A DNA stretch of 64,000 bases, from positions 92,769 to 156,768 of the forward strand of contig CADAOZ010000003.1 in the NCBI GenBank assembly GCA_902789735.1, given 5' to 3'. Of the stretch, positions 1-9,194 are shown in pieces. The translations under genes and the position numbers were made by a program. Source of the stretch: an uncultured Lachnospiraceae bacterium. Lineage in GTDB: Bacteria; Bacillota; Clostridia; Lachnospirales; Lachnospiraceae. Below the pieces are notes generated by a model. That model did no database searches. It saw nothing but the letters and a program-made list of their open reading frames with translations, and had not been told where the DNA came from. The stretch's first letter is position 1; each line of letters opens with the position of its first letter.

Positions 1-1
1 A

Positions 2-406
2 GACCGGGCCATCATCGAGCCCGATTCGGGGACAGCGCCCAAGGCCCCCGGCATGAAATACCGCCATTACGCCCCCAAAGGCAGCCTGACCATCGTGGAG
101 GGCGGCAGGGAGGCAGTCATCACCTATATCAACGCCCGGACCAGGGAATGCCGGGAAAAGGGAATCCGTACAGGTGTTATCTGTACAGATGAGACCTGCA
201 GGTGTTATACTGCTGACAGCGTCAAGAGCGCCGGCGCCCGGACCAGCGGGGAGACCATCGCCAGCAGGCTCTTCCGCATCCTGCGGGAATTCGATGACGA
301 GGAGATACAGGTCATGTTCTCGGAGTCTTTCGGCGAAGGCGGTCTGGGACAGGCCATCATGAACCGCCTGATGAAGGCGGCCGGGCATAAGATCGTACAG
401 GTCTGA
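2..406 (+). CDS. ywlC: Threonylcarbamoyl-AMP synthase (Sua5/YwlC type), C-terminal part
   Basis: The reading frame is open from the first bases and ends at TGA 404-406, so the gene starts outside the window. The visible 134 residues begin near the PGMKYRHYAPK segment, which is the conserved linker between the YrdC-like catalytic domain and the C-terminal Sua5 domain. The family makes threonylcarbamoyl-AMP from threonine, bicarbonate and ATP for the t6A37 modification of ANN-decoding tRNAs. The catalytic YrdC domain is not in view. The ATG at 53 lies inside the PGMKYRHYAP motif and is not a real start. The Sua5 domain looks intact up to the stop, and upp follows 127 bp later. Confidence 0.85.
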   Translation, partial: DRAIIEPDSGTAPKAPGMKYRHYAPKGSLTIVEGGREAVITYINARTRECREKGIRTGVICTDETCRCYTADSVKSAGARTSGETIASRLFRILREFDDEEIQVMFSESFGEGGLGQAIMNRLMKAAGHKIVQV

Positions 407-533
407 CAGCAGCCCCAAACAAAGCAGTTGACCGGCAGCAGCCGGTGAGCGAACCCTTCCGGCCGGCCTTTGTGCTGATCGGAACGGCGGGAAGGATAGA
501 TGATAAAGATATCAGCACAGGAAAGAGGAGAAA

Positions 534-1163
534 ATGGCAAAAGTAATCTACATGGATCACCCCCTGGTAAAGCATAAGATCGGTATTATCCGCCGTAAGG
601 AGACAGGCACCAAGGAATTCCGCGAGACGATCAGTGAGATCGCCATGCTGGAATGCTATGAGGCTACCAGGAATCTTGAAATGGACGAAGAAGATATAGA
701 GACTCCCATCGGCCCCACCAAAGCGCATGTCCTCAAAGGCAAGAAGCTGGCGATCGTGCCCATCCTGCGCGCGGGCCTGGGCATGGTCGAAGGTATGCTG
801 ACCCTGATCCCCGCGGCAAAAGTCGGACATATCGGTCTGTACAGAGATCCCGAGACGCTGGAGCCGGTGGAATATTACTGCAAGCTTCCGGCAGACGTTT
901 CGGAAAGAGAGATCTTTGTCGTCGATCCCATGCTGGCGACCGGCGGTTCCGCTGCGGAAGCGGTCACCATGCTCAAACAGCACGGATGCAAGAACCTGCA
1001 TTTCCTGTGCATCATTGCCGCTCCGGAAGGCGTAAAGGCTTTCACGGAAGCGCATCCGGATGTTGACCTTTATGTCGGTGCCCTGGATGACCACCTCAAC
1101 GAGCACGGTTATATCGTTCCCGGCCTGGGAGACGCAGGCGACAGGATTTTCGGCACCAAGTAA
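534..1163 (+). CDS. upp: Uracil phosphoribosyltransferase
   Basis: This 209-residue protein has the normal length for UPRTase, which converts uracil and PRPP to UMP in pyrimidine salvage. The PRPP-binding loop [12 protein letters not shown] is at residues 129-140, and the uracil-binding C-terminus [17 protein letters not shown] is complete. A GAAAGAGGAG ribosome binding site precedes the ATG. The 127-bp gap upstream has a small GC-rich hairpin (431-446) but no clear promoter or PyrR-type attenuator, so the gene may be transcribed from the Sua5 gene. PRPP synthase (prs) is encoded 1.8 kb downstream on the other strand. Confidence 0.97.
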   Translation: MAKVIYMDHPLVKHKIGIIRRKETGTKEFRETISEIAMLECYEATRNLEMDEEDIETPIGPTKAHVLKGKKLAIVPILRAGLGMVEGMLTLIPAAKVGHIGLYRDPETLEPVEYYCKLPADVSEREIFVVDPMLATGGSAAEAVTMLKQHGCKNLHFLCIIAAPEGVKAFTEAHPDVDLYVGALDDHLNEHGYIVPGLGDAGDRIFGTK

Positions 1164-1201
1164 GGAGAACTTGACAGACAGGTTCATTTAATTAACTTTC
1201 T

Positions 1202-1231
1202 TTGTCCTTTTATTCTGGAAGCTCGTATATT
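1202..1231 (+). promoter_or_regulatory. Candidate sigma-A promoter for the lipoprotein gene
   Basis: TTGTCC (1202-1207) and TATATT (1226-1231) are separated by 18 bp, about 105 bp upstream of the lipoprotein ATG. A second TTGACA lies at 1171-1176 but has a poor -10 partner. This is visual matching only. Confidence 0.4.
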
Positions 1232-1336
1232 ACATTGGACACGAAAAAACGAGCCGGCCGCGACCCGGACCGGAAAGAAGGAAGGACCGGCTGACATATC
1301 AGACAGCATGAGAAAACAAAGAAAGGAAGAAAAGAT

Positions 1337-2086
1337 ATGTTTAAGAAATCAATCATCGCATTATTACTTGGAACAGCAGTTTTCATGACCGCGTGCGGCG
1401 GCAGCGCCCCGGCGGCTTCCAATACAGAGGCAGCAGCAGAAGAGACCACAGCAAAAGAGACTGTGGCAGAAGAGCCTGCGGCAGAGACAGCAGCACCGGC
1501 TGAAGAGAAAGCCGATGACGCGGCCCAGGCTGCTACAGAGCCCGCCGTGGAGGAATCTACGCTGGCGTCCAGATATGAAGACGATATGGCAAGGTATCAG
1601 ACCGTGATCGACGGCCTGCAGGATGGCCAGGCCTATGGTTTCGCCGACATCTCTGATGTAGATGTCCTTCTGGTAGCGGATAATGTCTATGACAACCTGG
1701 ATGGCAATATGGTCGCCATGAAGGCAGATGTATACTGCGTCAACGGCGCTGACGAGGTCGTGAAATACGGTACGGTCGCGTCCTCCGATTCCGGCTATCC
1801 TCTTTATGTCACAGCTGACAAATGCCTGATGTTCGGCGGCAACCACAAACTGACCAAGGTCTATGTGGACATTGAAGCCGGCGCGATCATCACCTTCGAG
1901 GAATTCACAGAGACATTCGACGCGGATGGCAAAGCGGCTTATCACTACCTCTCCATGGACGAGGGAATCGACGCGGATGTCGAGGATGACAGCGCCCACG
2001 GCGCCATGCTGGAACAGTATGAGACCGGCACGCCCGTTAACTTTACAACTGTAGGAGAGGCTGCGGCGGCTGCTGCTACCAACTGA
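1337..2086 (+). CDS. Lipoprotein of unknown function with Ala/Glu-rich linker
   Basis: This 249-residue protein starts with a lipoprotein signal peptide: MFKK, a hydrophobic core, then FMTAC with lipobox Cys20. It should therefore be lipid-anchored on the outer face of the membrane. Residues 21 to about 75 form a low-complexity linker of Ala, Glu, Thr and Pro, very like the linker of the ABC-transporter lipoprotein at 33607. The remaining ~170 residues are acidic and rich in aromatic residues and Asp, with no motif I recognise and no transmembrane helix. AAAGGAAGAAAAGAT precedes the ATG. It appears to be transcribed alone, with a promoter upstream and a hairpin terminator at 2160. The function is unknown. 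Confidence 0.75.
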   Translation: MFKKSIIALLLGTAVFMTACGGSAPAASNTEAAAEETTAKETVAEEPAAETAAPAEEKADDAAQAATEPAVEESTLASRYEDDMARYQTVIDGLQDGQAYGFADISDVDVLLVADNVYDNLDGNMVAMKADVYCVNGADEVVKYGTVASSDSGYPLYVTADKCLMFGGNHKLTKVYVDIEAGAIITFEEFTETFDADGKAAYHYLSMDEGIDADVEDDSAHGAMLEQYETGTPVNFTTVGEAAAAAATN

Positions 2087-2159
2087 CCTGCGGATTACCG
2101 GACGGCAATTGGCCGGGGAACACCCGGCACATACTAAAAAGCAGAATATCGCGCAAGAG

Positions 2160-2186
2160 ATCCCGCGCCCCCGGGCGCGGGATTTT
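2160..2186 (+). terminator. Rho-independent terminator after the lipoprotein gene
   Basis: A perfect GC-rich stem, TCCCGCGCC (2161-2169) with GGCGCGGGA (2174-2182), has a 4-nt loop and is followed by TTTTG. The T-run is short, so strength is uncertain. Confidence 0.6.
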
Positions 2187-2232
2187 GAACATGCGGCAGG
2201 CAGCTGGGGAAGCTGCGGAAAGGGGAGTAAAA

Positions 2233-2718
2233 ATGGTCCAGAAACGTCAGGATTACATCACCTGGGATGAATATTTTATGGGCGTCGCCTATCTGTCGGC
2301 CAAACGGTCCAAGGATCCCAACACACAGGTCGGCTCCTGCATCGTCAGCAGCGATCACAAGATTCTGTCCATGGGCTATAATGGCCTGCCCAGAGGCTGC
2401 TCGGACGATATGTTCCCCTGGTCCAGAGAAGGCCAGCCCCTGATGACCAAATATCCTTTTGTGACCCACAGCGAGCTCAACGCCATCCTGAATTACAGGG
2501 GCGGCAGCCTGGAAGGCGCGACCATCTATGTGACCCTTTTCCCCTGCAATGAATGCGCCAAGGCCATTATACAGGCCGGGATCCGGACGGTGGTCTATGA
2601 CAGCGACAAGTACGCGGACTCCGACGCCACAGTGGCCAGCAAGCGTATGTTCGACGCCACAGGTGTACGCTATTACCAGTACACCCGGACCGGCAGGAAG
2701 ATCGAACTGGAACTGTAG
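2233..2718 (+). CDS. Deoxycytidylate (dCMP) deaminase
   Basis: This enzyme deaminates dCMP to dUMP, feeding thymidylate synthesis. It belongs to the zinc-dependent cytidine/deoxycytidylate deaminase superfamily. Zinc ligands and the catalytic glutamate are visible: HSE at residues 79-81 (His79 ligand, Glu81 proton shuttle) and PCNEC at 104-108 (Cys105, Cys108). The start is placed at ATG 2233 because AAAGGGGAGT lies just upstream. An in-frame ATG at 2185 falls in the tail of the preceding terminator and would add 16 residues the family does not need. Length is 161 residues, normal for ComEB-like dCMP deaminases. A terminator follows at 2842. Confidence 0.93.
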   Translation: MVQKRQDYITWDEYFMGVAYLSAKRSKDPNTQVGSCIVSSDHKILSMGYNGLPRGCSDDMFPWSREGQPLMTKYPFVTHSELNAILNYRGGSLEGATIYVTLFPCNECAKAIIQAGIRTVVYDSDKYADSDATVASKRMFDATGVRYYQYTRTGRKIELEL

Positions 2719-2841
2719 AGCGCACCCGGACCGGCAGAGAGATCGGCTGAATCTGCAGAACAGGACCTGTGCGTAAAAAACTGCCGGGATGGCAGGACTT
2801 ACCAGGAACAGGGGGATTTCTGCCCGAATATTATGTAAAAG

Positions 2842-2882
2842 AAAAAGGATGTATTACCATTTAGAGGCAGTACATCCTTTTT
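2842..2882. terminator. Bidirectional terminator between dCMP deaminase and prs
   Basis: A 12-bp perfect stem, AAAAAGGATGTA (2842-2853) with TACATCCTTTTT (2871-2882), flanks a 17-nt loop. A-runs on the left and T-runs on the right allow function for both converging genes. Confidence 0.85.
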
Positions 2883-2930
2883 GTATGCTGTTTTGTGAAT
2901 GATGGTCCGCAGACCGATCAGGCGGGCGCT

Positions 2931-4154
2931 TTATTTGCGGGGCGGCAAACGGAATTTGCCGCCGCTCTGCTGGCTCCTGTTGTAATTGGCGATGAACTTC
3001 CAGGTCTTTGTGTAAGGATCCAGAAGGTCGCTGATCGAGGAATCATGGTTAAGAGTATCAATGATATAGGCAAGGTATTTGCCCATGTCGCAGCTGACAT
3101 ACCAGGGGCGCTTGAGGAGCTCGGGACTCTGGTAGATCAGGTTGGTGGTCAGGATCTTGTCAATGATGCCGTCTTCATAGGCTTTGTCCAGTTTGTCCAG
3201 ACCGGAGGTGAACAGACCGAAGGTGGAGAAGAGGAAGACTCTCCTGGCCTTTCTCTCTTTAAGCTTGGTGGCGATATCAATGATACTGTTGCCGGAGGAG
3301 ATCATGTCATCCACGATGATGACATCCTTGTCCTCTACACTGGAGCCCAGGAATTCGTGGGCCAGCACGGGATGTTCCCCGTTAACGATCTTGGTATAAT
3401 CCCTGCGTTTGTAGAACATGCCCATATCCAGGTTCAGCATGTTGGCAACATAGACAGCGCGCTTCATGCCGCCCTCATCGGGGCTGATGACCAGCATGTG
3501 CTGGGCGTCGATCCGAAGATCCGGCACATTCCGCAGCAGGCCCTTGATGAACTGATAGACCGGCTGGATGGTATCAAAGCCGTTCAGGGGGATGGCGTTC
3601 TGCACGCGGGGATCGTGGGCGTCAAAAGTAATGATATTGTCTACGCCCATCCGGACCAGCTCCTGCAGGGCAATGGCGCAGTCCAGGGATTCGCGCTGGC
3701 TGCGGGCCTGCTGACGGCTCTCATAAAGGTAGGGCATGATGACCGTGATCCGCCTGGCCTTACCGCCGGCTGCGGCGATCACACGCTTGAGGTTGGCGTA
3801 ATGATCGTCAGGAGACATATGGTTCTGCAGACCGAACATTTTGTAGGTCTTACTGAAGTTGACCACATCTACAAGGATATAGAGGTCCATGCCGCGGACA
3901 GACTGGGGAAGGACGCCTTTGCCTTCGCCGGTACCGAAACGTGGCAGGTCGCAGTTCACGATGTAGCTGGAACGCTGATAATCGTTGAAAGCCGGATTAT
4001 GCCTGTTCTCGCGCTGGCGTTCCGCCCTCCAGCGTGTCAGGTAATAATCAATCTCTTTTCCCATTTCCTCACAGCCGACTACAGGGACGATTCCCAGAGC
4101 ACCGTAAGGCATGCTTTCAAGATTTCTTTTGTCATGTTTCCTGATGGGTTCCAT
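2931..4154 (-). CDS. prs: Ribose-phosphate pyrophosphokinase (PRPP synthase)
   Basis: The product makes PRPP from ribose 5-phosphate and ATP, the shared precursor for nucleotides, NAD, His and Trp. The PRPP-binding loop VIIVDDMISSGNS is at residues 278-290. Other family blocks are ITVIMPYLYESRQ (136-148, around the ATP-binding flexible loop) and ITFDAHDP (175-182). At 407 residues it is longer than the ~315-residue bacterial standard and has an extended N-terminus, as I recall from clostridial homologues. Its start overlaps the end of dnaI by 23 bp, so translation is probably coupled and the two form an operon with the dnaD-like gene upstream. Confidence 0.93.
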   Translation of the reverse strand: MEPIRKHDKRNLESMPYGALGIVPVVGCEEMGKEIDYYLTRWRAERQRENRHNPAFNDYQRSSYIVNCDLPRFGTGEGKGVLPQSVRGMDLYILVDVVNFSKTYKMFGLQNHMSPDDHYANLKRVIAAAGGKARRITVIMPYLYESRQQARSQRESLDCAIALQELVRMGVDNIITFDAHDPRVQNAIPLNGFDTIQPVYQFIKGLLRNVPDLRIDAQHMLVISPDEGGMKRAVYVANMLNLDMGMFYKRRDYTKIVNGEHPVLAHEFLGSSVEDKDVIIVDDMISSGNSIIDIATKLKERKARRVFLFSTFGLFTSGLDKLDKAYEDGIIDKILTTNLIYQSPELLKRPWYVSCDMGKYLAYIIDTLNHDSSISDLLDPYTKTWKFIANYNRSQQSGGKFRLPPRK

Positions 4155-5121
4155 TCATTGTCCTCACTTTCTTAAGCAGACGTATATCCTTACCTGTCAG
4201 TTTACAGCAGATGTAGCCACTCGTAATCCGGGAGAACACCCGGTCGGAGTAGCGCTTCTGCAGATCTTCCAGTGAAAGATTTGTTGAAATGACAGTCGGC
4301 TTTCTGTTCAAATGCCGCTCGTTGATACAGGCAAACAGCTGAGCTGAAACGAATTGGTTGGTCAGTTCTGTTCCCAGATCGTCGATGATCAGCAGGTCGC
4401 AGTGATACAGGTCATCAACGAAATGCTCAAAATCATCTCTGGATCGATAATTATAAACCAGTCCCGCAAGCCGGTCAAAGAGGGAGGCCGCACTGAAATA
4501 CAGTACGGAATACCCTGCGGACAGAACTTCATGGGCGATACATACAGAAAGAAATGATTTGCCGGTACCGACAGTACCGAAGAAATAGAGATTGGAATAT
4601 TCGCGGCCGAACTGCCTTGCAAAGTGAAGGCTGACATTTCTGGCCGCTCTGAAACGCTTCAGATCCTCTCCCTTGTAGAAATCTTCACGGAGCGTGTCGA
4701 AATTCTGGGTACGGGTCAGGAGCTGAAGATGTGATTGGTCATACAGGATGGAAATTTCTTCCTGGCGGAAGCAATGACATTTTTCCCCGTTAATGTAGCC
4801 GGTATCTTTGCAGTCGGGACACTGAAAGGGGACCTCCAGATAATCCGGGGCGAAACCGCCGCTGACCAGCAGCTGCTGTTTGCGGGCTGCTACACTGCGA
4901 ATCTGCCGGCGCAGATCGTCAGCGGAAGCCGTATCTCCGCTGCTAAGCCTGCGGCGCAGGGCAGAAACCGCCGCGGCAGGAATCTCGGTCTCCAGACGGG
5001 CATACTCCGGCACGGCAGAATAGACCTCCTGCCGGCGCTGCTCGAGCAGCCTGCGGCGGTGGGCCTGTTTCTGTTCATAATGATACATGATGCTGTCGTA
5101 CTGTTCTTTGGTCAGAGACAC
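4132..5121 (-). CDS. dnaI: DnaI/DnaC-type helicase loader ATPase
   Basis: An AAA+ ATPase of the DnaC/DnaI class that loads the replicative helicase. A charged N-terminal coiled region (1-85) precedes a zinc-ribbon-like CPDC-x10-CHC cluster (Cys101, 104, 115, 117), as in DnaI. The ATPase core follows: Walker A GTVGTGKS at 182-189 and Walker B LLIIDDLG at 243-250. Its length of 329 residues is typical. It lies 22 bp downstream of the dnaD-like gene and overlaps prs. The primosome pair dnaD-dnaI next to each other supports the assignment. A DnaC-like phage or transposon ATPase is less likely because of the zinc cluster and chromosomal context. Confidence 0.9.
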   Translation of the reverse strand: MSLTKEQYDSIMYHYEQKQAHRRRLLEQRRQEVYSAVPEYARLETEIPAAAVSALRRRLSSGDTASADDLRRQIRSVAARKQQLLVSGGFAPDYLEVPFQCPDCKDTGYINGEKCHCFRQEEISILYDQSHLQLLTRTQNFDTLREDFYKGEDLKRFRAARNVSLHFARQFGREYSNLYFFGTVGTGKSFLSVCIAHEVLSAGYSVLYFSAASLFDRLAGLVYNYRSRDDFEHFVDDLYHCDLLIIDDLGTELTNQFVSAQLFACINERHLNRKPTVISTNLSLEDLQKRYSDRVFSRITSGYICCKLTGKDIRLLKKVRTMNGTHQET

Positions 5122-5143
5122 AAATACTCCTTATGACGAATGA

Positions 5144-5953
5144 TCAGTTTCCGAGGATCTGCCGTTCAAGATCGTCAAAATCGTACTGATTCTGCTCGAA
5201 CTGATTAAAGCGGTTGGCAGCGGGACGGCTGCCTTTGCGGTTCGCGGAACCACGGGCCAGCGGAGATACAGCGCACTCCGCCTGACGGGGCGTGGTGATG
5301 CCGTTTTCGGCCCAGTTCACGGCGACTTTTTCAATATAGCGGAAGTCTTTTTTGCCCCTGTCTATACAGTACTGGAGCAGGTAATCGATCAGGGCGTCCG
5401 AGAAGCCCAGATCTTCAGATATATAGTAGACCGACTCGATTTCCGGAACGGAAAGGGGTTTGCCGATATACTGCTCGATCACAAAGAGGAGCTGGGCCCG
5501 TTCCTGGTTGGAACGGAAGGCCTCCAGGACCTCCGGCGACTGTTTCTTTTTGCCTGCAGTCCGGCTGCCGTTCCTGTCATTCTGTGGACGGGCAGGGGCG
5601 GCATGCTCCTTAACGGCGATGACCGGCTTCTCCTGGCGGAAAGAACGGACGGGGTTACGGCCGGACCGGGGATCGCAAAGGTGGATTCCTGTCAGTTCGC
5701 CCTGTTCATCATGATCCAGGGACAGCAGGCCCAGGCCGGCCCAGTAATCCAGGGAACGGACAATGTCCCGTTCCGTATGATTGAAGAGGTCCGCCATCTG
5801 GGAGATATCCGCAGAGGCGCCGGCGCCCATAACACGCAGCAGATACAGATACACCTTGAGCTGCGCGTCGTTCGCGTCCTTCATATATTCATCAATAAAC
5901 AGATTCGACACAAGTGTCGTATCGGAACTGCTGTCATTGTAAATCGTGAACAC
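5144..5953 (-). CDS. DnaD-domain primosome protein
   Basis: This 269-residue protein fits the DnaD/DnaB primosome family. The N-terminal ~100 residues look like a winged-helix domain (LKVYLYLLRVMGAG, then ADLFNHTERDIVRSLDYW, then GLLSL). Residues ~150-225 form the DnaD C-terminal domain (LLFVIEQYIGKPLSVPEIESVYYI, with the late motif YIEKVAVNWAENGITT). The tail is charged and basic. These proteins bind DNA and recruit the helicase loader, which fits dnaI 22 bp downstream. The upstream gap carries a cluster of DnaA boxes (6096-6181), suggesting DnaA-linked control. Confidence 0.85.
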   Translation of the reverse strand: MFTIYNDSSSDTTLVSNLFIDEYMKDANDAQLKVYLYLLRVMGAGASADISQMADLFNHTERDIVRSLDYWAGLGLLSLDHDEQGELTGIHLCDPRSGRNPVRSFRQEKPVIAVKEHAAPARPQNDRNGSRTAGKKKQSPEVLEAFRSNQERAQLLFVIEQYIGKPLSVPEIESVYYISEDLGFSDALIDYLLQYCIDRGKKDFRYIEKVAVNWAENGITTPRQAECAVSPLARGSANRKGSRPAANRFNQFEQNQYDFDDLERQILGN

Positions 5954-6095
5954 GCCGGAATCCCCCTTCCATTAAGTCTTGCATGCGCAAGTATAGCACA
6001 GAGGATGGATTTCCCGGAATGGTAAAAGTGACCAGAAAATTTTCCGGCCGGGCCGGGGCGTGCTGCAATCCGTCTGAAAGGGAAAAATCGGAAAA

Positions 6096-6181
6096 TGTGG
6101 AAAAGTGCCGGAAATGCCGTATCTGCGGCAGCTTTTATCCACAATCAAAAATCCGCTTCCGGATGGGGACAATGTGGATAA
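6096..6181. promoter_or_regulatory. Cluster of three DnaA boxes upstream of the dnaD-dnaI-prs operon
   Basis: The 243-bp gap between dnaD (minus strand, starting at 5953) and the end of murC (6197) holds two perfect TTATCCACA boxes in inverted orientation (6135-6143 plus; 6173-6181 minus) and one common variant, TTTTCCACA (minus strand, 6096-6104). TTATCCACA is the consensus high-affinity DnaA box. No ORF of note lies in the gap. The boxes could control the primosome operon or act as a DnaA titration or rejuvenation site. Confidence 0.6.
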
Positions 6182-6196
6182 CCGTGATAACCTTTG

Positions 6197-7585
6197 TCAG
6201 GAAAGCAGGTTTTCGCCGATTTTAAAGACATCTCCGGCGCCCATAGTTATCACCAGATCTCCCTCCCGGCAATTTTGACGAACGTATTCCTCAATTTCTT
6301 CAAAATTCTCAAAATACAGGCAGTCATGGCCCAAAGCCCGGATCTCCTTCTGCAGGGTAGCGGAGCTGATGCCCAGATCATCGGTCTCCCTGGCGGGATA
6401 GATCTTTGCCAGGACGGTAATATCGGTGTGGGTGAGGGCTTCGGCAAAGTCCTGCATCAGGGCTTTGGTCCGGGTAAAGGTATGGGGCTGGAAGATGCAC
6501 CAGACCCTGTTATGGGGATAATTGGATGCGGCAGCCAGAGCCGCTTTGATCTCAGTGGGGTGGTGGGCGTAATCGTCTATGATCGTTACGCCGTTCATGG
6601 TCCCTTTATATTCGAAGCGCCGGTCAGTGCCCGCAAAGGCGGAGACGGCCTCGATGGCTGTATTCATGTCAACGCCCAGTACAGAGGCGGCTGCCAGGGC
6701 TGCGACGGAATTGCTGACATTGTGACGGCCCGGGACTTTCAGGGAGACCTGCTTTTCCACCGGGGTCCCATCGGGAGCGGTTCCGTGCAGAGTATAGGAA
6801 GCGTGGCCGAAGGAATCATAGCTGATGCCATCCGCGTACCAGTCACTGGAGCTGTCACTGCCGTATGTGATGATCCGGCAGGGCAGGCCTTCGGTAATCT
6901 CGCTGTAATCCGGTATATCCGCGCTGATGATCAGGCAGCCGTCCGCAGGGATCAGTTCGGCAAATCTGCGGAAGGAGCGGCGGATATCCTCCAGATCCTT
7001 GAAGAAATCCAGATGGTCCGCGTCGATATTCAGGATGATGCCCAGTCTGGGATACATGCTGAGGAAGCTGTTGGTATATTCGCAGGCTTCGGCCACGAAG
7101 TAGCGGTGGCCGCCGACCCTGACCTGTCCGCCGATGGACCGCAGGATACCGCCGATGGAGAGGGTGGGATCCGTATCCGCATGGATCAGGATCTCGGACA
7201 GCATGGATGTAGTCGTCGTCTTGCCGTGGGTGCCGCTGACAGCGACCGGGTACTGATATCCCTTCATCAGCTGGCCAAGGAGCTGGGCCCTTGTCAGATG
7301 GGGAATCCCAAGTTCCTGTACGGCCATGTATTCCGGATTGTCGGGATGGATGGCGGCGGTGAATACGACCAGGTCGATATCCGGGGTGATATTATCCCGC
7401 TTCTGTCCGATCACCACAGGGATTCCGTGAGACGCCAGCTCCTCTGTAATGGGAGAGGCTGTCCGGTCGGATCCGGATACGGTAAAACCTCTGCTGCGGA
7501 GGATCTCCGCCAGGCCGCTCATGGATATTCCGCCGATGCCGGAGAAGAATACATGAATCGGTTCATTGAAATCTATCTGAAACAT
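6197..7585 (-). CDS. murC: UDP-N-acetylmuramate--L-alanine ligase
   Basis: MurC adds L-Ala to UDP-MurNAc, the first amino-acid step of cytoplasmic peptidoglycan precursor synthesis. The nucleotide-binding GIGGISMSGLAE is at residues 16-27, the ATP-binding GTHGKTT at 118-124, and the central-domain motif DDYAHHPTEIKAAL in the C-terminal half. Length of 462 residues is typical. A CCTCC complement directly upstream of the start on the minus strand supplies the ribosome binding site. murC is not next to other mur genes. It is on the same strand as the dnaD-dnaI-prs operon but separated from it by 243 bp. Confidence 0.97.
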   Translation of the reverse strand: MFQIDFNEPIHVFFSGIGGISMSGLAEILRSRGFTVSGSDRTASPITEELASHGIPVVIGQKRDNITPDIDLVVFTAAIHPDNPEYMAVQELGIPHLTRAQLLGQLMKGYQYPVAVSGTHGKTTTTSMLSEILIHADTDPTLSIGGILRSIGGQVRVGGHRYFVAEACEYTNSFLSMYPRLGIILNIDADHLDFFKDLEDIRRSFRRFAELIPADGCLIISADIPDYSEITEGLPCRIITYGSDSSSDWYADGISYDSFGHASYTLHGTAPDGTPVEKQVSLKVPGRHNVSNSVAALAAASVLGVDMNTAIEAVSAFAGTDRRFEYKGTMNGVTIIDDYAHHPTEIKAALAAASNYPHNRVWCIFQPHTFTRTKALMQDFAEALTHTDITVLAKIYPARETDDLGISSATLQKEIRALGHDCLYFENFEEIEEYVRQNCREGDLVITMGAGDVFKIGENLLS

Positions 7586-7843
7586 AATGCCTCCATGAAA
7601 AAGCCTTATGCAGGCCTCTTCTACGCTGTTTTTAAGTGATTTTTACATTCCTGCGGGCCTTGTGCCCATAGTTATTTTTATTATAACACTGAATAATCGC
7701 AAAGAAACAGTACATAATCAGGAAAGAAAATGATTTATGATATCTAAGTGGAATAATAGACAAATTATTATAAAAAGCCATTGTACCCATTGTGGAAAAC
7801 AACGATTAAATTTGGGCTAAATATTTCTTTTATCAGGGCGGTG

Positions 7844-7852
7844 TGCTATAAT
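7844..7852 (+). promoter_or_regulatory. Extended -10 promoter for glgC
   Basis: TGCTATAAT matches an extended -10 element, 64 bp upstream of the glgC start; the -35 region is weak. The rest of the 330-bp gap between murC and glgC is AT-rich and holds no convincing ORF. It does contain one further DnaA-box variant (TGTGGAAAA, 7791-7799). Confidence 0.5.
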
Positions 7853-7915
7853 TTTCATACGAATCTATGTCTTTTTTGGGACGTATATCCGAAAAATAAT
7901 ATAGGGGTGGCAACG

Positions 7916-9181
7916 ATGATAGTTAAAAAAGAAATGATAGCTATGCTTTTAGCCGGTGGCCAGGGCAGCCGTCTGGGAATCCTGACATCAAAAGTGGCCA
8001 AGCCGGCGGTATCATTTGGCGGTAAATATCGCATAATCGACTTCCCTCTCAGCAACTGTATCAACTCAGGAGTAGACACGGTCGGCGTGCTGACCCAGTA
8101 CATGCCGCTTCGTCTGAACTCACATATCGGGATTGGTATCCCGTGGGATCTTGACAAAAATGTCGGCGGTGTATCCATCCTTTCTCCGTACGAGAAGAGT
8201 CATGATACCGAATGGTATACCGGTACCGCCAATGCGATCTATCAGAATATGGAATACATGGAGAGCTACAATCCTGACTATGTTCTGATCCTTTCAGGCG
8301 ACCATATCTACAAGATGGATTATGAGTCCATGCTGGATTATCACAAGGAGAAAGGGGCTGATGTTACCATTGCCGTCATGCCTGTTCCCATGGAGGAAGC
8401 CAGCAGATTCGGTATCATGATCACGGATGAAGACAGAAAGATTGTGGATTTCGAGGAAAAGCCCGAACATCCCCGCAGCAATCTGGCGTCCATGGGCATC
8501 TACATTTTCTCCTGGACGGCGCTGAAGGAAGCCCTTCTTGCGAATAAGTCCCAGCCGAATCTTGATTTCGGCAAACATATCATCCCCTACTGCCGTGATA
8601 ACGGACGCCCCCTGTATGCATGGGAGTTCAACGGTTACTGGAAGGATGTCGGAACACTGACATCCTACTGGGAAGCGAACATGGAGCTGATCGATATAGT
8701 TCCGGAGTTCAATCTGTATGAAGAATTCTGGAAGATCTATACCAAGAGCCAGACGGTCACGCCCCAGTATTTCGGCTCCAACAGCGCGGTTGAAAGGACC
8801 ATCATAGGGGAAGGCTCCGAGATCTACGGACAGGTCTACAATTCCGTGATAGGCTGTGATGTCATCATCGGCGAGGGAACAATCGTCCGTGATTCCATCA
8901 TCATGAACGGGACTGTGATCGGTGATAACTGCAGGCTTGAAAAAGTCATCGCGGCGGAAAATGTAACTATTGCAGACGGTGTCGTACTCGGTGAGGGTGA
9001 TTATATCGAGAACGATACCAGGCCCGATATTTACCGTGACGGTATTGTGACCATCGGTGAAGGAACGGTAATACCTGACAGTGTGACGATCGGCAGGAAT
9101 ACCCTGATTTCCGGACATACCGTGGAAGCGGATTATCCGGACGGCCGTCTTGCCGGCGGCAGAACACTGGTCAAAGAATAA
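7916..9181 (+). CDS. glgC: Glucose-1-phosphate adenylyltransferase, catalytic subunit
   Basis: GlgC makes ADP-glucose from glucose 1-phosphate and ATP for glycogen synthesis. The nucleotidyl-transferase signature [11 protein letters not shown] is near the N-terminus, followed by [15 protein letters not shown] and FEEKP, with WKDVGT around the substrate pocket and a C-terminal left-handed beta-helix of hexapeptide repeats. The start is set at ATG 7916, preceded by AGGGGTGG. The longer frame from 7781 would run through the -10 element and add 45 residues with no counterpart in the family. That gives 421 residues. It is the first gene of a glgC-glgD-spoVG unit. Confidence 0.95.
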   Translation: MIVKKEMIAMLLAGGQGSRLGILTSKVAKPAVSFGGKYRIIDFPLSNCINSGVDTVGVLTQYMPLRLNSHIGIGIPWDLDKNVGGVSILSPYEKSHDTEWYTGTANAIYQNMEYMESYNPDYVLILSGDHIYKMDYESMLDYHKEKGADVTIAVMPVPMEEASRFGIMITDEDRKIVDFEEKPEHPRSNLASMGIYIFSWTALKEALLANKSQPNLDFGKHIIPYCRDNGRPLYAWEFNGYWKDVGTLTSYWEANMELIDIVPEFNLYEEFWKIYTKSQTVTPQYFGSNSAVERTIIGEGSEIYGQVYNSVIGCDVIIGEGTIVRDSIIMNGTVIGDNCRLEKVIAAENVTIADGVVLGEGDYIENDTRPDIYRDGIVTIGEGTVIPDSVTIGRNTLISGHTVEADYPDGRLAGGRTLVKE

Positions 9182-9194
9182 GGGGGCAGGCAGT

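Noticed and set aside
2895..4175. 426-codon plus-strand frame opposite prs
   Set aside because: It overlaps prs completely and runs through the dCMP deaminase/prs terminator region; no ribosome binding site.
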